The notes beneath the pieces are model-generated. The model was not told where the DNA came from, did no database searches, and saw only the letters and a program-made list of their open reading frames with translations. From positions 1 through 64,000 of the forward strand of contig NZ_JAAIKB010000005.1 of assembly GCF_011040385.1 (NCBI RefSeq): a DNA stretch of 64,000 nucleotides, in the 5' to 3' direction. This document shows, one piece after another, positions 1 through 10,491 of the stretch. Each line of letters begins with the position of its first letter. Position 1 is the first letter of the stretch. The position numbers and the translations under genes are program-made. The DNA is from Falsiroseomonas algicola (GTDB lineage: Bacteria > Pseudomonadota > Alphaproteobacteria > Acetobacterales > Acetobacteraceae).

Positions 1-66
1 GGATGGACCCACTTCCAGGCCGGCAAAGCCGCTCTCAAAACCCTCCAGACCTATGCAGATGTGTGA
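1..66 (+). CDS. Possible 3' end of an unidentified gene
   Basis: Frame 1 is open from the first base and ends at a TGA at 64-66. The 21 visible codons end in TLQTYADV, a composition that looks like a real protein C-terminus. The rest lies outside the window, so family and function cannot be named. It would converge on the chvI-like gene, leaving about 30 bases between the stops. The frame could also be open by chance. Confidence 0.3.
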   Translation, partial: GWTHFQAGKAALKTLQTYADV

Positions 67-98
67 ATCTACTAGCCTGCCGGGGAGAGGGCTTTCGC

Positions 99-800
<702 letters not shown>

Positions 801-881
801 GGGTCAGGCTCCTCGAGGCGCGGCAGTCGCGCGATGGGGGGATCATGGCGGCCAATTGTGGCAAAGGCGGGTCAGGCGGAG

Positions 882-1619
882 ATGGCGACGGAGAAGTTCG
901 GCTTCGAGGCCCGGAAGCTGGTGCGGGCGGCGGCTTCCGCCACCCTGGCGACGGTGACGGAAGGCCAGCCCTTCGCCGCACTCGCCACGCCGGCGGCCAC
1001 GCCGGACCTGTCCATCCTGATGCTGCTCTCGTCGCTGTCGGAGCATACGCGGCACCTGCGACAGGAAGGGCGCTGCGCGCTGCTCTATGTGGGCACGCCC
1101 GAATCGGCGAACCCCCAGACGGCGCCGCGCGTGACCCTGACCGGGATGGCGGAGCCGGTGCCGGAGGCGGAGGTGGCGGGGCTCAAGGCTCGGTGGCTCG
1201 CCCGCCACCCCTATGCCGCGCTCTACGCCGATTTCGGCGATTTCGCCCTGTGGCGGATGCGGCCCCAGGCGGCGCTGCTGGTGGGCGGCTTCGCCCGCGC
1301 CACGCGGCTCAAGCGCGCCGATCTGCTGCCGGACCCGGCGGCGGTCGCGGCGCTGGAAGCGGCGGAGGCGGAGATCATCGCCCATGTGAATGCCGACCAT
1401 GCCGATGCGCTGGCCGCGATGGCGCAGGGGCTGCACGGGCAGGGGGCGGGCCAGGATTGGCGGCTGGTGGCCGTGGACAGCGATGGCTGCGACCTCGCGG
1501 CCGGGGAGACCGTGATCCGCCATGCCTGGACGGCACCGGTCGCCGATGCGGACGGTGTCCGCGCCGGGCTGATCAAGGCCGCGCGAGCGGGGCGCGCGGC
1601 GCTGTCTCAGTCCGATTGA
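882..1619 (+). CDS. HugZ-like pyridoxamine-5'-phosphate-oxidase-fold protein with DUF2470 domain
   Basis: This 245-residue protein has an N-terminal split-barrel flavin/heme-binding domain (about 1-150) and a C-terminal DUF2470 segment marked by EIIAHVNADHADAL, the layout of HugZ/HutZ-type heme-degrading proteins. The family binds heme or FMN in the cytoplasm and some members degrade heme to release iron; activity here is inferred. The ATG at 882 is preceded by a GGCGGAG ribosome site, preferred over an in-frame ATG at 834. No heme uptake genes are nearby. It separates chvI from pckA, so these three do not form one operon. A plain PNPOx-like flavoprotein is the alternative. Confidence 0.75.
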   Translation: MATEKFGFEARKLVRAAASATLATVTEGQPFAALATPAATPDLSILMLLSSLSEHTRHLRQEGRCALLYVGTPESANPQTAPRVTLTGMAEPVPEAEVAGLKARWLARHPYAALYADFGDFALWRMRPQAALLVGGFARATRLKRADLLPDPAAVAALEAAEAEIIAHVNADHADALAAMAQGLHGQGAGQDWRLVAVDSDGCDLAAGETVIRHAWTAPVADADGVRAGLIKAARAGRAALSQSD

Positions 1620-1771
1620 ATATCGTAAACAGAAGTTGCAACAAGTAACCGGGCGGTTATCTTGATTATGGCAGCTTACCCGCCCTAATCTTGCCGCGCT
1701 CAGCGCCGAAAACGACGCCCGCGACGATGGCCGCCTGACCTCGGTCGGCCACCCCCCTCTGGAGGTTCCTG

Positions 1772-3367
1772 ATGACGTCCGACGCATCCGCCCTGTCCGG
1801 GACCGGCGTAGCCGGCTCGGCGAAGGTTCACGCCAATCTGACGGCGGCGGGGCTCTACGCCCACGCGCTGCGCCGGGGCGAGGGGCGGCTTTCGGCGGAT
1901 GGCGCCTTCATGGCGATCACCGGCCAGCACACCGGCCGTTCCGTCCAGGACAAGTTCGTCGTGGACGACCCGGAAGTGCATGACGCGATCTGGTGGGGCA
2001 AGATCAACCAGCCGCTGCCGCCCGCGAAGTTCGCCGGCTTCAGCGCCAAGGTTCGCGAATGGCTCGGCGCCCGCGATGAGCTCTTCACGCAGGACCTGTT
2101 TGCCGGCGCCGATACCGGCCACCGCATCAAGGTGCGCCTGGTGACGACGAATGCCTGGCACGCCCTGTTTGCCCGCAACATGTTCATCCGCCCGACGGCC
2201 GAGGAACTGAAGACCTTCGAGCCCGACTTCTTCATCCTGCACGCCCCGGAATACGAGGCGAATCCCGCCGAGGATGGCTGCCGCACCAGCACCCTCATCG
2301 CGCTGTCCTTCGCCAAGCGCACCATCTGCATCGCCGGCACGAGCTATGCGGGCGAGATCAAGAAGTCGATCTTCACCGTCATGAACTGGCTGCTGCCGGA
2401 ACGCGGCGTGCTGCCGATGCACTGCTCCGCCAACCTCGGCAAGGGCGGCGACACCGCGCTGTTCTTCGGCCTGTCCGGCACGGGCAAGACGACGCTCAGC
2501 AGCGACCCCGAGCGCAGCCTGATCGGCGATGACGAGCATGGCTGGTCGGACACCGGCGTCTTCAACTTCGAAGGCGGCTGCTACGCCAAGGTCATCAAGC
2601 TGTCGAAGGAAGCCGAGCCGCAGATCTGGGACGCCAGCCACCGCTTCGGCGCGGTGCTGGAGAACGTCCATGGCGACGAGCACGGCGTCCTCGACCTCGA
2701 CGACAACCGCTACACCGAGAATACGCGGTCCTGCTACCCGATCGAGTTCATCCCGAACATCGTGACGGGCGGCCAGGCGGGCAAGCCGAAGAACGTGGTG
2801 ATGCTGACGGCGGATGCCTTCGGCGTGCTGCCGCCGATCGCCAAGCTCTCTGCCGCGCAGGCCATGTACCACTTCATGTCCGGCTACACCGCGCGCGTCG
2901 CCGGCACGGAGAAGGGCCTGGGCAAGGAGCCGCAGGCGACCTTCTCCACCTGCTTCGGCGCGCCCTTCCTGCCGCGGCACCCGGAGGTCTATGGCCGCAT
3001 GCTGGCCGAGCGCATCGCCAAGGACGGCGCCGATGTGTGGCTGGTGAATACCGGCTGGACCGGCGGCGCCTATGGCACGGGCAAGCGGATGAGCATCCAG
3101 CACACCCGCGCCCTGCTGCGCGCGGCGCTGGATGGCTCGCTCGCCAAGGTCGAGTTCGTCCGTGATCCCTTCTTCGGCCTGATGATCCCGAAGGCGGTGC
3201 CGGGCATCCCCGACAACGTGCTGAACCCGCGCGACAGCTGGGCCGACAAGGCCGCCTACGACAAGCAGGCGAAGCACCTCGTCTCCCTGTTCGAGAAGAA
3301 CTTCGAGACCTTCGCCGGCGCGGTCGGCGAGGATGTGAAGGCAGCGGCGATCAAGGCCGCGGCGTAG
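1772..3367 (+). CDS. pckA: Phosphoenolpyruvate carboxykinase (ATP)
   Basis: Cytoplasmic enzyme that converts oxaloacetate plus ATP to phosphoenolpyruvate, CO2 and ADP, the entry step of gluconeogenesis. The 531 residues match the usual length near 540. The kinase P-loop GLSGTGKTTLS starts at about residue 233, the following IGDDEHGW is the second nucleotide/metal motif, and NTGWTGGAYGTGKR lies near the C-terminus. A GGAGG ribosome site sits 6 bases before the ATG. It is a single-gene unit closed by a strong terminator. In rhizobia ChvI influences pckA, which makes the nearby chvI relevant. The call is secure. Confidence 0.97.
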   Translation: MTSDASALSGTGVAGSAKVHANLTAAGLYAHALRRGEGRLSADGAFMAITGQHTGRSVQDKFVVDDPEVHDAIWWGKINQPLPPAKFAGFSAKVREWLGARDELFTQDLFAGADTGHRIKVRLVTTNAWHALFARNMFIRPTAEELKTFEPDFFILHAPEYEANPAEDGCRTSTLIALSFAKRTICIAGTSYAGEIKKSIFTVMNWLLPERGVLPMHCSANLGKGGDTALFFGLSGTGKTTLSSDPERSLIGDDEHGWSDTGVFNFEGGCYAKVIKLSKEAEPQIWDASHRFGAVLENVHGDEHGVLDLDDNRYTENTRSCYPIEFIPNIVTGGQAGKPKNVVMLTADAFGVLPPIAKLSAAQAMYHFMSGYTARVAGTEKGLGKEPQATFSTCFGAPFLPRHPEVYGRMLAERIAKDGADVWLVNTGWTGGAYGTGKRMSIQHTRALLRAALDGSLAKVEFVRDPFFGLMIPKAVPGIPDNVLNPRDSWADKAAYDKQAKHLVSLFEKNFETFAGAVGEDVKAAAIKAAA

Positions 3368-3389
3368 GCCTTTCCGGGCTGGACCATCC

Positions 3390-3424
3390 AGGGCGCGTCC
3401 CCATCATGGGGGCGCGCCCTTTTT
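3390..3424 (+). terminator. Rho-independent terminator after pckA
   Basis: A 14-bp stem (arms 3390-3403 and 3407-3420, one G-U pair) with a 3-base loop is followed directly by a run of T. It begins 22 bases after the pckA stop. The hairpin overlaps the first possible, but unlikely, start of the next gene. Confidence 0.85.
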
Positions 3425-3441
3425 CATGTCCGGACCCCGCC

Positions 3442-3846
3442 ATGCCCCTCGACGAGACCACGCCCCGCCGGCAGCCCCAGCGTCCTGAACCCGCGCGCAA
3501 CGTGCTCGGCGGCACGCTGCTGCCCTGCTCCGTGGCACCCCTGACGGGCTTCCTGCGCGACGGCTGCTGCAACACGGGGCCGCAGGATCTGGGCCTGCAC
3601 GTCGTCTGCGCCGAAGTCACCGCGGAATTCCTCGAATTCAGCGCCTCGCGCGGCAATGATCTTTCCACGCCGCGGCCGGAATACGGCTTTGCCGGGCTGA
3701 AGCCCGGGGATCGCTGGTGCCTCTGCGCGGCGCGGTGGGAGGAAGCGCGCCTGGCGGGGCTGGCGCCGCCGGTCCTGCTGGAAGCCACGCATGAGGCCGC
3801 GCTCAGCGTCGTCCGCCGCGAACACCTGATGGCGCATGGGGTGTAG
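3442..3846 (+). CDS. DUF2237 family protein
   Basis: A 134-residue cytoplasmic protein of the DUF2237 family. It shows the family's near-invariant blocks RNVLGG, PLTGFLRDGCCNTGPQDLG, ARGNDLSTP and KPGDRWCLCAARW, and ends with LEATHEAAL. The paired cysteines (GCC and CLC) suggest metal or redox chemistry, but the family's function is not established. The ATG at 3442 is chosen because upstream in-frame codons lie inside the pckA terminator. It is probably expressed on its own and converges on the MpaB-like gene, leaving 21 bases between stops. Confidence 0.85.
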   Translation: MPLDETTPRRQPQRPEPARNVLGGTLLPCSVAPLTGFLRDGCCNTGPQDLGLHVVCAEVTAEFLEFSASRGNDLSTPRPEYGFAGLKPGDRWCLCAARWEEARLAGLAPPVLLEATHEAALSVVRREHLMAHGV

Positions 3847-3867
3847 CGGGGCGGCGGTGCCCCTGGT

Positions 3868-5043
3868 TCAGCCTGGCCCTTCCTTCGGCCGGTCATGCTC
3901 GGCATGCAGCGTGCCGGGCATGGCGTAGCTGATGCGGCCGCGGTCGAAGAAGGACAGGTCCAGCATGCGCTTGAACTGGCTGGCCCGCCGCCGCTGTTCC
4001 TGGCCGGGGATCACCGAGCGCAGCAGCCGGTCGCCGACATTGCGGGCCCGCAGCAGCGGCAGGACGCCGAAGGTCGCGGTCCGGGGATAGTGGAGCTGGT
4101 CCGCCATCGTGTCCCCGATCAGCGCGCGTGACACCCGGTAGACGTAGCGCGCCAGGCTGCGCCGCGCCGCGGGATCCGTGATGCCGGCAACGAGCGGCGC
4201 GGAGTTGATCAGGCTGTTGGCCATCATGATTGCCTCCAGCTGCGGTTCCGGTTCGCAGAGCCGGCCGATATGGACGAGGTGCCGTGCCTCGGCCTCCGTC
4301 CTGGCCTGCAGCGCCGGGGGCACGCCCATGAGGTGCCCGGCATAGCGCCAGACCAGCATGAAGCTCTCCGCCTCCTCCGCCGTGAAGCGCAGGCCGAGCT
4401 GGCGGCCGCGATGCAGCAGCTGGCCGGAGAAGGCGGCGGTGGCGAAGCCGATATGCGCGGCGTGCAGCGGCACGCCCCAGGCTGCCGCGTCCCACTCCTC
4501 GGATCGGGACAGAAGCTGCCGGATGCGCGCATGCATCAGGCGGATGCGGACCGAGAGCTTCCAGCCTTCTCCCTGCCGATCCAGCCCGCCGGGCATGAAG
4601 ATTTCCACCAGGTGGCGGTTGTTCTGCTGGAGGCGCCGCACCCCCTGGTCCGTCACGCGGCCGGTGATGGCGAAGGATTTGCTGATGAGGGTGGAGAATC
4701 CCTCGATCAGCACGGCACCGACGAAGGCGCCGATCAGCATCTCCGAATTGCCGTGGAAGGCACGGTGGCCGGCGCGCGTGGCTTCAGGGTCGAACCAGGC
4801 CGGCACGGTTTCGGCATCCGCGAAGAAGGCGCGGAGGGCCTCCGGTGCCTCCGCCAGGGCCGAGCCGCCCTGTTCGATGCCGCGGTCGATCCAGTGCCGC
4901 CCGCCGGCGCCCTCCATCGCCGCCATGGCGGCATCGGCCAGCGGGTCGCCCTGGCCGGTGAGGCGGAGATAGGTTTCCGCCAGGGCAGGGTCCTGCCGTT
5001 GTGCCCGCGCGAAGCCGGCGGCGTAGTCGTGCGGGACCATCAT
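3868..5043 (-). CDS. Oxygenase-MpaB/DUF2236 family protein
   Basis: This 391-residue protein belongs to the MpaB/latex-clearing-protein-like group (DUF2236), related to heme b oxygenases that cleave isoprenoid double bonds. Family marks are RLMHARIRQLL followed by WGVPLHAAHIGFATAAFSG, and VWRYAGHLMGVP. Histidines in these blocks are candidate heme ligands. No signal peptide is visible. Start is taken at the first Met of MMVPHDYAAGF. Substrate unknown. A carotenoid cluster lies 30 kb away, so an isoprenoid substrate is possible but not shown. The fold is fairly certain, the reaction not. Confidence 0.75.
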   Translation of the reverse strand: MMVPHDYAAGFARAQRQDPALAETYLRLTGQGDPLADAAMAAMEGAGGRHWIDRGIEQGGSALAEAPEALRAFFADAETVPAWFDPEATRAGHRAFHGNSEMLIGAFVGAVLIEGFSTLISKSFAITGRVTDQGVRRLQQNNRHLVEIFMPGGLDRQGEGWKLSVRIRLMHARIRQLLSRSEEWDAAAWGVPLHAAHIGFATAAFSGQLLHRGRQLGLRFTAEEAESFMLVWRYAGHLMGVPPALQARTEAEARHLVHIGRLCEPEPQLEAIMMANSLINSAPLVAGITDPAARRSLARYVYRVSRALIGDTMADQLHYPRTATFGVLPLLRARNVGDRLLRSVIPGQEQRRRASQFKRMLDLSFFDRGRISYAMPGTLHAEHDRPKEGPG

Positions 5044-5145
5044 GATCGGTGAAGCCTGTTCTTCAGGCCACCATGGGGCAGGCCGCGCGGCCCGCCAAGC
5101 CGACCGTTGCGAAAAGGGACGGAATCGCGCCGTGCCGCGGGCGCC

Positions 5146-6345
5146 TCAGCGCGCTCCGCGCAGCCCCTGCACCGCCGCGGCGATCGCCGTGGTGGCCATG
5201 AAGGCGGCGCCGAGGAGGAAGACGGCGTGCGGGTGGCCGGTGTCCATCAGCCAGGCAAACAGGATGGGGGCGATGAGGCCGCCGATGTTGAAGCCGGTGG
5301 AGACCACGCCGAAGACGGCGCCGGCCTGGCCGGGGGGCGCGGCGGCGCGGACCATCATGTCGCGGGAGGGCATGCAGAGGCCGGTCAGGATGCCGGACGC
5401 GCCCATCAGCACCGGGATGAGCAGCGCCGGGATGGAGAAGAGGCCGAGCGTCGCGGTGATGACCGCGCCGGCGCCGAAGCCGGCCGCGGCGACCAGGCCG
5501 TGGCGCTTTGATCGGTCCGCGATCCAGCCGCCGATCAGCACGCCGAGGGCCGAGCCCACGAGGAAGAAGGTCAGCGCGGTGGAGGCGAGGGTGAGCGAGA
5601 GGCCATTGCCCGTGACGAGGGCCGCGACGACGAAGCCGTTCACGCCGCCGATCGACAGCGCGATCAGGATGAAGAAGCCGGTGAGGCCGATGACGGCGGG
5701 GCTGAGGACGCGCGTCGGCTGGCCCGCTTCCGGCTTCACGCGGCGCACGGGCTGGTCGGGCGGGCAGGCGAGCCAGACAGTGGCGGCAACGGCGAGGCCG
5801 ATGAGGCCGGCGGAGAGCACCGCGCCCTGCACGCCGAAGGCGGCGGCCAGGCCGATCATCAGCGTCGGCGCGATGGCGCCGCCGAGGTAGCCCGCGAAGG
5901 TGTGCAGCGAGAAGGCGCGCCCCATCCGCACGCCGCCGATGCCGCCATTGAGGATGGCGTAGTCCGCGGGGTGGTAGACGGCATTGGCGAGGCCCGCGAG
6001 GGCGGCCGCGGCCAGCAGGAAGGCGTAGCTGCCGGTCAGGCCGAAGAGGCTGAAGGCACAGCCGCCCAGGACCAGGCCCGCCGTCAGCACCCGGCGCGGG
6101 CCGAGCCGGTCCACCATGAAGCCCACGGGGGCCTGGGTGAAGGCGGAGACCAGGCTGAAGATGGTCATCGCCAGGCCGAGTTCGAGGAAGCTGACCTCGA
6201 GCCTGTCCCGCAGCAGCGGGAAGAGCGGCGGGAAGACCATGATGTGCAGGTGGCTGACGGCATGGGCGATGCCGATGGCCGTCAGCGTGCGGCGTTCCGT
6301 CGGTGTCCAGGCGGTGGCGGGGACGGCGTCGGCGGTGGTGCTCAT
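5146..6345 (-). CDS. Major facilitator superfamily transporter, Fsr-like
   Basis: A 399-residue inner-membrane protein with about 12 hydrophobic segments in two halves separated by a polar loop near residue 200. The motif [14 protein letters not shown] after the second helix is the MFS motif A. The N-terminal [18 protein letters not shown] and the later [10 protein letters not shown] resemble the fosmidomycin-resistance (Fsr) subgroup, suggesting efflux of a small molecule. Substrate cannot be told. The gene follows polA on the same strand with 41 bases between them, so it may share the polA transcript. Confidence 0.8.
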   Translation of the reverse strand: MSTTADAVPATAWTPTERRTLTAIGIAHAVSHLHIMVFPPLFPLLRDRLEVSFLELGLAMTIFSLVSAFTQAPVGFMVDRLGPRRVLTAGLVLGGCAFSLFGLTGSYAFLLAAAALAGLANAVYHPADYAILNGGIGGVRMGRAFSLHTFAGYLGGAIAPTLMIGLAAAFGVQGAVLSAGLIGLAVAATVWLACPPDQPVRRVKPEAGQPTRVLSPAVIGLTGFFILIALSIGGVNGFVVAALVTGNGLSLTLASTALTFFLVGSALGVLIGGWIADRSKRHGLVAAAGFGAGAVITATLGLFSIPALLIPVLMGASGILTGLCMPSRDMMVRAAAPPGQAGAVFGVVSTGFNIGGLIAPILFAWLMDTGHPHAVFLLGAAFMATTAIAAAVQGLRGAR

Positions 6346-6386
6346 GCCGGTTCCTGTGCGGTGCCCTCAGCAGGCGGGCGGGCGTT

Positions 6387-9260
6387 TCAGTGGGCTTCTG
6401 CCCAGGATTGGCCGTGGCCGACTTCCACGGCGAGGGGCACGGCCAGGTCGGCGACGTTTTCCATGATCTGGCGGACGAGAACGCCGGTGGCCTCGACCTC
6501 GGCTTCCGGCACCTCGAACACCAACTCGTCATGCACCTGCAGCAGCATGCGGGCGGAGAGGTTCGCTTCGCGAAGCGCGCGGGGCAGGCGGACCATGGCG
6601 CGCTTGATGACCTCCGCCGCACCGCCCTGGAAGGGGGCGTTGATGGCGGCGCGTTCGGCGCCGCCGCGGCGGACGGGGTCCTTGCTGGCGATGTCGGCGA
6701 TCCAGAGCTTGCGGCCGAAGGGTGTCAGCACGTAGCCGGTGGTGCGCGCATCCTCCTTCAGCTTCTCCATGCAGTTCCGGATGCCGGGGTATTGCGCGAA
6801 ATAGGCATCGATGATGCCGCGCGCCTCCCCGGGGCCAATGCCGAGGCGGGCGGCGAGGCCGAAGGCGGACATGCCGTAGATGATGCCGAAATTGATGGTC
6901 TTGGCGCGGCGCCGCGCTTCCTTGTCCACCTTGTCGGGGGGGATGCGGAAGATGTCGGAGGCCGTGCGGGAATGGATGTCCTGCCCCGTCGCGAAGGCTT
7001 CCTTCAGCGCGGGCACGTCGGCGACGTGGGCCAGGATGCGGAGCTCGATCTGGCTGTAGTCGGCGGCCATCAGCACATGGCCGGGATCGGCCACGAAGGC
7101 GCGGCGGATGCGCTGCCCTTCCTCGGTGCGGACCGGGATGTTCTGCAGGTTGGGTTCGGTGGAGGAGAGGCGACCGGTGGAGGTGACGGCCATCGCGAAA
7201 TCGGTGTGGACGCGGCTGTTGGCGTCGAGGCGCTGGGCCAGCGCGTCCACATAGGTCGATTTCAGCTTCTGGATCTGCCGCCAGTCCAGCACGCGCCTGG
7301 CGAGCGGCACCTGCTGCTGCGCCAACTCCTCCAGCACGGAGGCATCGGTGCCCCAGGCGCCGGTGAGCTTGCTGCGCTTGCCGCCGGGCAGCTTCATCTC
7401 ATCGAAGAGGATCTCCCCCAATTGCTTGGGCGAGCCGACATTGAAGGGGCGGCCGGCGAGTTCGTGGATCTGCTTCTCGTAGAGGGCGAGCTTCTCCGCG
7501 AAATCCTCCCCGATGCGGGCGAGTTCGCCGGCATCGATGCGGATGCCGGCCAGCTCCATGTCCCGCAGCACGCCGACCATGCGGCGCTCCACCTGTTCGT
7601 AGAGCGTCAGCGCGCGGGCGGGGCGGAGTTCGGGCTTGAAGACGTGCCAGAGCCGCAGCGTGACGTCCGCGTCCTCCGCCGCGTAGGCGGTCGCCTTGTC
7701 GAGGGCCACCTTGGCGAAGCTGATGCGGTTGCGGCCGGTGCCGGTGACGCTGTCGAAGGTGATGGGCGTGTGGCCGAGATGCTTGAGCGACAACTCATCC
7801 ATGCCATGGCCATGCGCGCCGGCGCGCAGCGCGTAGGACATCAGCATGGTGTCGTCGATCGGCGCGACGGCGATGGCGCCGTTGCTGTCGCGGCAGAGCA
7901 CTTCGAGGTCGTATTTGGCGTTGTGCAGCACCTTCAGCACGCTGGGGTCCTGCAGCAGCGGCTTGAGTTCCGCCATCGCCGTGTCGTGGTCGATCTGCTC
8001 CGGCGTGCCCGACCCCATCAGGTCGCCGCTGCCCTCATGCCGCAGCGGCACGTAGCAGGCGCGGCCGGGGGCGACGGCGATGGAGAGGCCGACGAGCTGG
8101 GCCTTCAGCGCATCGAGGCTGTCGGTCTCCGTATCGAAGCCCATGACGCCGGCGGCGCGGGCTTCCGCGATCCAGGACCGCAGGGCCTCGATCGTCGTGA
8201 CCGTCTCATAGGGGCCGAAGGGCGCGGCGCCGGGCTGGGGCGCGGGCTCAGGGGCGCTGGCATCCGGCGCGCGGGGGGCGCTGCGGACGACGGCGTTGGC
8301 CTCGCCCAGGCCGAGGCGGGCCAGCAGGCTGCGGAAGCCGTTGTCGCGCAGGAATTTCTCGAGAACGGCCGGGGAGGGCGGGCGGACCTCCATCTTCTCG
8401 ATGGGGCAGGGGAGTGGCGCATCCGCGTCCAGCATCACCAGGCGGCGGCTGATGCGGGCCTTCTCGGCGTTCTGCTCCAGCGCCTCGCGCCGCTTGGGCT
8501 GCTTGATCTTGGCCGTGTTCGCCAGCAGCGTCTCAAGGTCGCCGTATTCGGTGATGAGCTGGGCGGCCGTCTTGATGCCGATGCCGGGCACGCCGGGCAC
8601 ATTATCCGTGCTGTCGCCGGCCAGCGCCTGCACCTCCACCACCTTGTCGGGGGTGACGCCGAACTTCTCGAAGACCTCGGGCTCCCGGATCGGCTTCTGC
8701 TTGATCGGGTCCAGCATCTCCACGCCCGGCCGGACCAGCTGCATCAGATCCTTGTCGGAGGAGACGATGGCGACGCTGCCGCCTTCCGCCACGAAGGCCT
8801 TGGCATAGGCGGCGATCAGGTCATCGGCCTCGAAGCCCTGCAACTCCGCCTGGCAGACGCCGAGCGCTTCCGTCGCCTCCCGGATCAGGGCGAATTGGGG
8901 GACGAGTTCGGGCGGCGGTTCGGGGCGGTGGGCCTTGTAGTCGGGGTAGAAATCGTTGCGGAAGGTGGTGCGGTTGCTGTCGAAGACGACGGCGATGTGC
9001 GTCGCGGAATTGCGGGCGAGGAACTGGGACAGCATCTGGGTGAAGCCGAAGACGGCGTTCACATGCGTGCCGTCCGGCCGCGTCATGGGCGGCAGGGCGT
9101 GATAGGCGCGGAAGATGTAGCCCGAGCCATCGACCAGGATCAGCCGCTTCTCGCCCGGCGCGACGGGCGCGACCGGGTCCGCGGCCTTTGCCGCCGTTTC
9201 CTCCCCTGCCACGAGCGTCTCAGTGCCCGTGGTCGTCGCCGGCGCCCTCGGCCAGGACAT
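6387..9260 (-). CDS. polA: DNA polymerase I
   Basis: A 957-residue repair and Okazaki-fragment polymerase with all three domains. The 5'-nuclease domain runs from LILVDGSGYIFRAYHALPP (about 36-54) to residue 330. The 3'-5' exonuclease is intact, with DTETD, the NAKYD block and YAAEDAD carrying the metal ligands, so proofreading should work. The polymerase shows DYSQIELRILAHV, the O-helix block RRAKTINFGIIYG and QVHDELVFEVPE. The ATG at 9260 overlaps the preceding zinc-finger gene by 41 bases. A GTG 48 bases inside (LVAGEE) is an alternative start. Coupled translation with that small gene is likely. Confidence 0.96.
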   Translation of the reverse strand: MSWPRAPATTTGTETLVAGEETAAKAADPVAPVAPGEKRLILVDGSGYIFRAYHALPPMTRPDGTHVNAVFGFTQMLSQFLARNSATHIAVVFDSNRTTFRNDFYPDYKAHRPEPPPELVPQFALIREATEALGVCQAELQGFEADDLIAAYAKAFVAEGGSVAIVSSDKDLMQLVRPGVEMLDPIKQKPIREPEVFEKFGVTPDKVVEVQALAGDSTDNVPGVPGIGIKTAAQLITEYGDLETLLANTAKIKQPKRREALEQNAEKARISRRLVMLDADAPLPCPIEKMEVRPPSPAVLEKFLRDNGFRSLLARLGLGEANAVVRSAPRAPDASAPEPAPQPGAAPFGPYETVTTIEALRSWIAEARAAGVMGFDTETDSLDALKAQLVGLSIAVAPGRACYVPLRHEGSGDLMGSGTPEQIDHDTAMAELKPLLQDPSVLKVLHNAKYDLEVLCRDSNGAIAVAPIDDTMLMSYALRAGAHGHGMDELSLKHLGHTPITFDSVTGTGRNRISFAKVALDKATAYAAEDADVTLRLWHVFKPELRPARALTLYEQVERRMVGVLRDMELAGIRIDAGELARIGEDFAEKLALYEKQIHELAGRPFNVGSPKQLGEILFDEMKLPGGKRSKLTGAWGTDASVLEELAQQQVPLARRVLDWRQIQKLKSTYVDALAQRLDANSRVHTDFAMAVTSTGRLSSTEPNLQNIPVRTEEGQRIRRAFVADPGHVLMAADYSQIELRILAHVADVPALKEAFATGQDIHSRTASDIFRIPPDKVDKEARRRAKTINFGIIYGMSAFGLAARLGIGPGEARGIIDAYFAQYPGIRNCMEKLKEDARTTGYVLTPFGRKLWIADIASKDPVRRGGAERAAINAPFQGGAAEVIKRAMVRLPRALREANLSARMLLQVHDELVFEVPEAEVEATGVLVRQIMENVADLAVPLAVEVGHGQSWAEAH

Positions 9261-9444
9261 GGGTGCGGGAGCAGTAGGGGCAGGTGACCTGCCTGTCCTC
9301 GATGCGGAGATAGACCAGCGGGTGGCCGAGATTGCCGCCGCCGCCGTCGCAGCCGACGACGCGGCTATGGACGATGATGGTGTCCTCCGGCGTCACCCCC
9401 GGCAGGGCGACCGGGGCATAGCCGGTCATTCGCTGGTCGCGCAT
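9220..9444 (-). CDS. Small zf-CHCC zinc-finger protein
   Basis: A 74-residue protein with a C-terminal zinc-binding segment: Cys in VVGCDGGGG, His in LGHPLVYL, then CPYC, matching the zf-CHCC family found across alphaproteobacteria next to varied genes. The family includes a mitochondrial complex I subunit homologue, but the bacterial role is not established. The C-terminus HVLAEGAGDDHGH is histidine-rich and could bind metal. An internal ATG five codons in (MTGYAPV) could also be the start. It overlaps polA. Confidence 0.8.
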   Translation of the reverse strand: MRDQRMTGYAPVALPGVTPEDTIIVHSRVVGCDGGGGNLGHPLVYLRIEDRQVTCPYCSRTHVLAEGAGDDHGH

Positions 9445-9546
9445 GGCGGTCCTCTAGGCTGGTGGGCGGAAGATAGGCCCTGGGGGGCGGATCGGCCAGC
9501 CCGGCGCGCATGGACCAGCCCTGCGCCGCGCGCTACCGGTGGGGCC

Positions 9547-10491
9547 ATGCAGCCAACCCACGCCATCGAGATCGCGGGCCTCCGCAAGACCTACCCGGGC
9601 AGCAAGGGTGGCCCGGGGAAGGAAGCGCTGAAGGGCGTGGATCTGGTCGTCCCGCGCGGATCCTTCTTCGGGCTGCTGGGGCCGAACGGGGCGGGGAAAT
9701 CGACCCTGATCGGCATCCTGGCCGGCCTGGTGCAGAAGACCGCGGGCAAGGCGTCGGTCTGGGGCGTGGACCTGGATGCGGACCCGATCGGGCTTCGCCA
9801 GCGGATCGGCGTGGTGCCCCAGGAACTCAACCTCGACCCCTTCTTCACGCCGCGGGAGGCGATGGAGATGCAGGCCGGGCTCTGGGGCGTGCCGAAGGCC
9901 CGGCGGCGGACCATGGAAATCCTGGATGCGGTGGGGCTGGCGGACAAGGCGGATGCCTATGCGCGCAGCCTGTCGGGCGGCATGCGCCGCCGGCTGCTGG
10001 TGGCCAAGGCCATGGTCCATGCGCCGCCCGTGCTGGTGCTGGATGAGCCGACGGCGGGGGTGGATATCGAGCTTCGCGAACAGCTCTGGCGCATGGTGCA
10101 GGGGCTGAACAAGGCCGGCACCACCATCGTCCTGACCACGCATTACCTGGAGGAGGCCGAAAGCCTCTGCGACCGCATCGCCATCATCGGCCAGGGAAGG
10201 CTGATCGCGGATGAGCCGACGCGGGACCTGATCGCCAGGCTGGACGACAAGACCATCACGGTGACGGTGGCGGAGGACCTCGGCGCCGTGCCGCCGGGCC
10301 TGGCGGGGCATGAGGCGCGGCTGGATGGGCCGAGGCGGCTCGAGATCCGTTATCGCGCGCGGGAGACGCGCGTCGAGGATATCCTGGACGCGGTGCGGGG
10401 CGCGGGCCTCGCCATCCAGGATCTGTCCACCAAGGAGGCCGATCTGAACGCCATCTTCCTGCGCCTGACCCGGGAACAGGTCGCCGCTTGA
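9547..10491 (+). CDS. ABC transporter ATP-binding protein (ABC-2 type)
   Basis: A 314-residue ATPase subunit. Walker A is GPNGAGKST, the signature is LSGGMRRR, Walker B is LVLDEPTAGVD, and the switch histidine is in TTHYLEEAE. The C-terminal extension of about 80 residues is typical of ATPases of drug or polysaccharide exporters (CcmA/YadG group). No partner permease is adjacent: the next gene, overlapping by 4 bases, is a lipoprotein hydrolase. The permease must be elsewhere. Start at 9547 is chosen because the domain begins at once (IEIAGLRKTY). Substrate unknown. Confidence 0.88.
   Translation: MQPTHAIEIAGLRKTYPGSKGGPGKEALKGVDLVVPRGSFFGLLGPNGAGKSTLIGILAGLVQKTAGKASVWGVDLDADPIGLRQRIGVVPQELNLDPFFTPREAMEMQAGLWGVPKARRRTMEILDAVGLADKADAYARSLSGGMRRRLLVAKAMVHAPPVLVLDEPTAGVDIELREQLWRMVQGLNKAGTTIVLTTHYLEEAESLCDRIAIIGQGRLIADEPTRDLIARLDDKTITVTVAEDLGAVPPGLAGHEARLDGPRRLEIRYRARETRVEDILDAVRGAGLAIQDLSTKEADLNAIFLRLTREQVAA

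Noticed and set aside
1-98. chvG kinase start just after chvI
   Set aside because: The minus strand of this stretch has no ATG or well-placed GTG with a ribosome site.
6303-9287. A plus-strand open frame of nearly 1000 codons antisense to polA
   Set aside because: Low-complexity composition with no domain; polA on the other strand has every expected motif.
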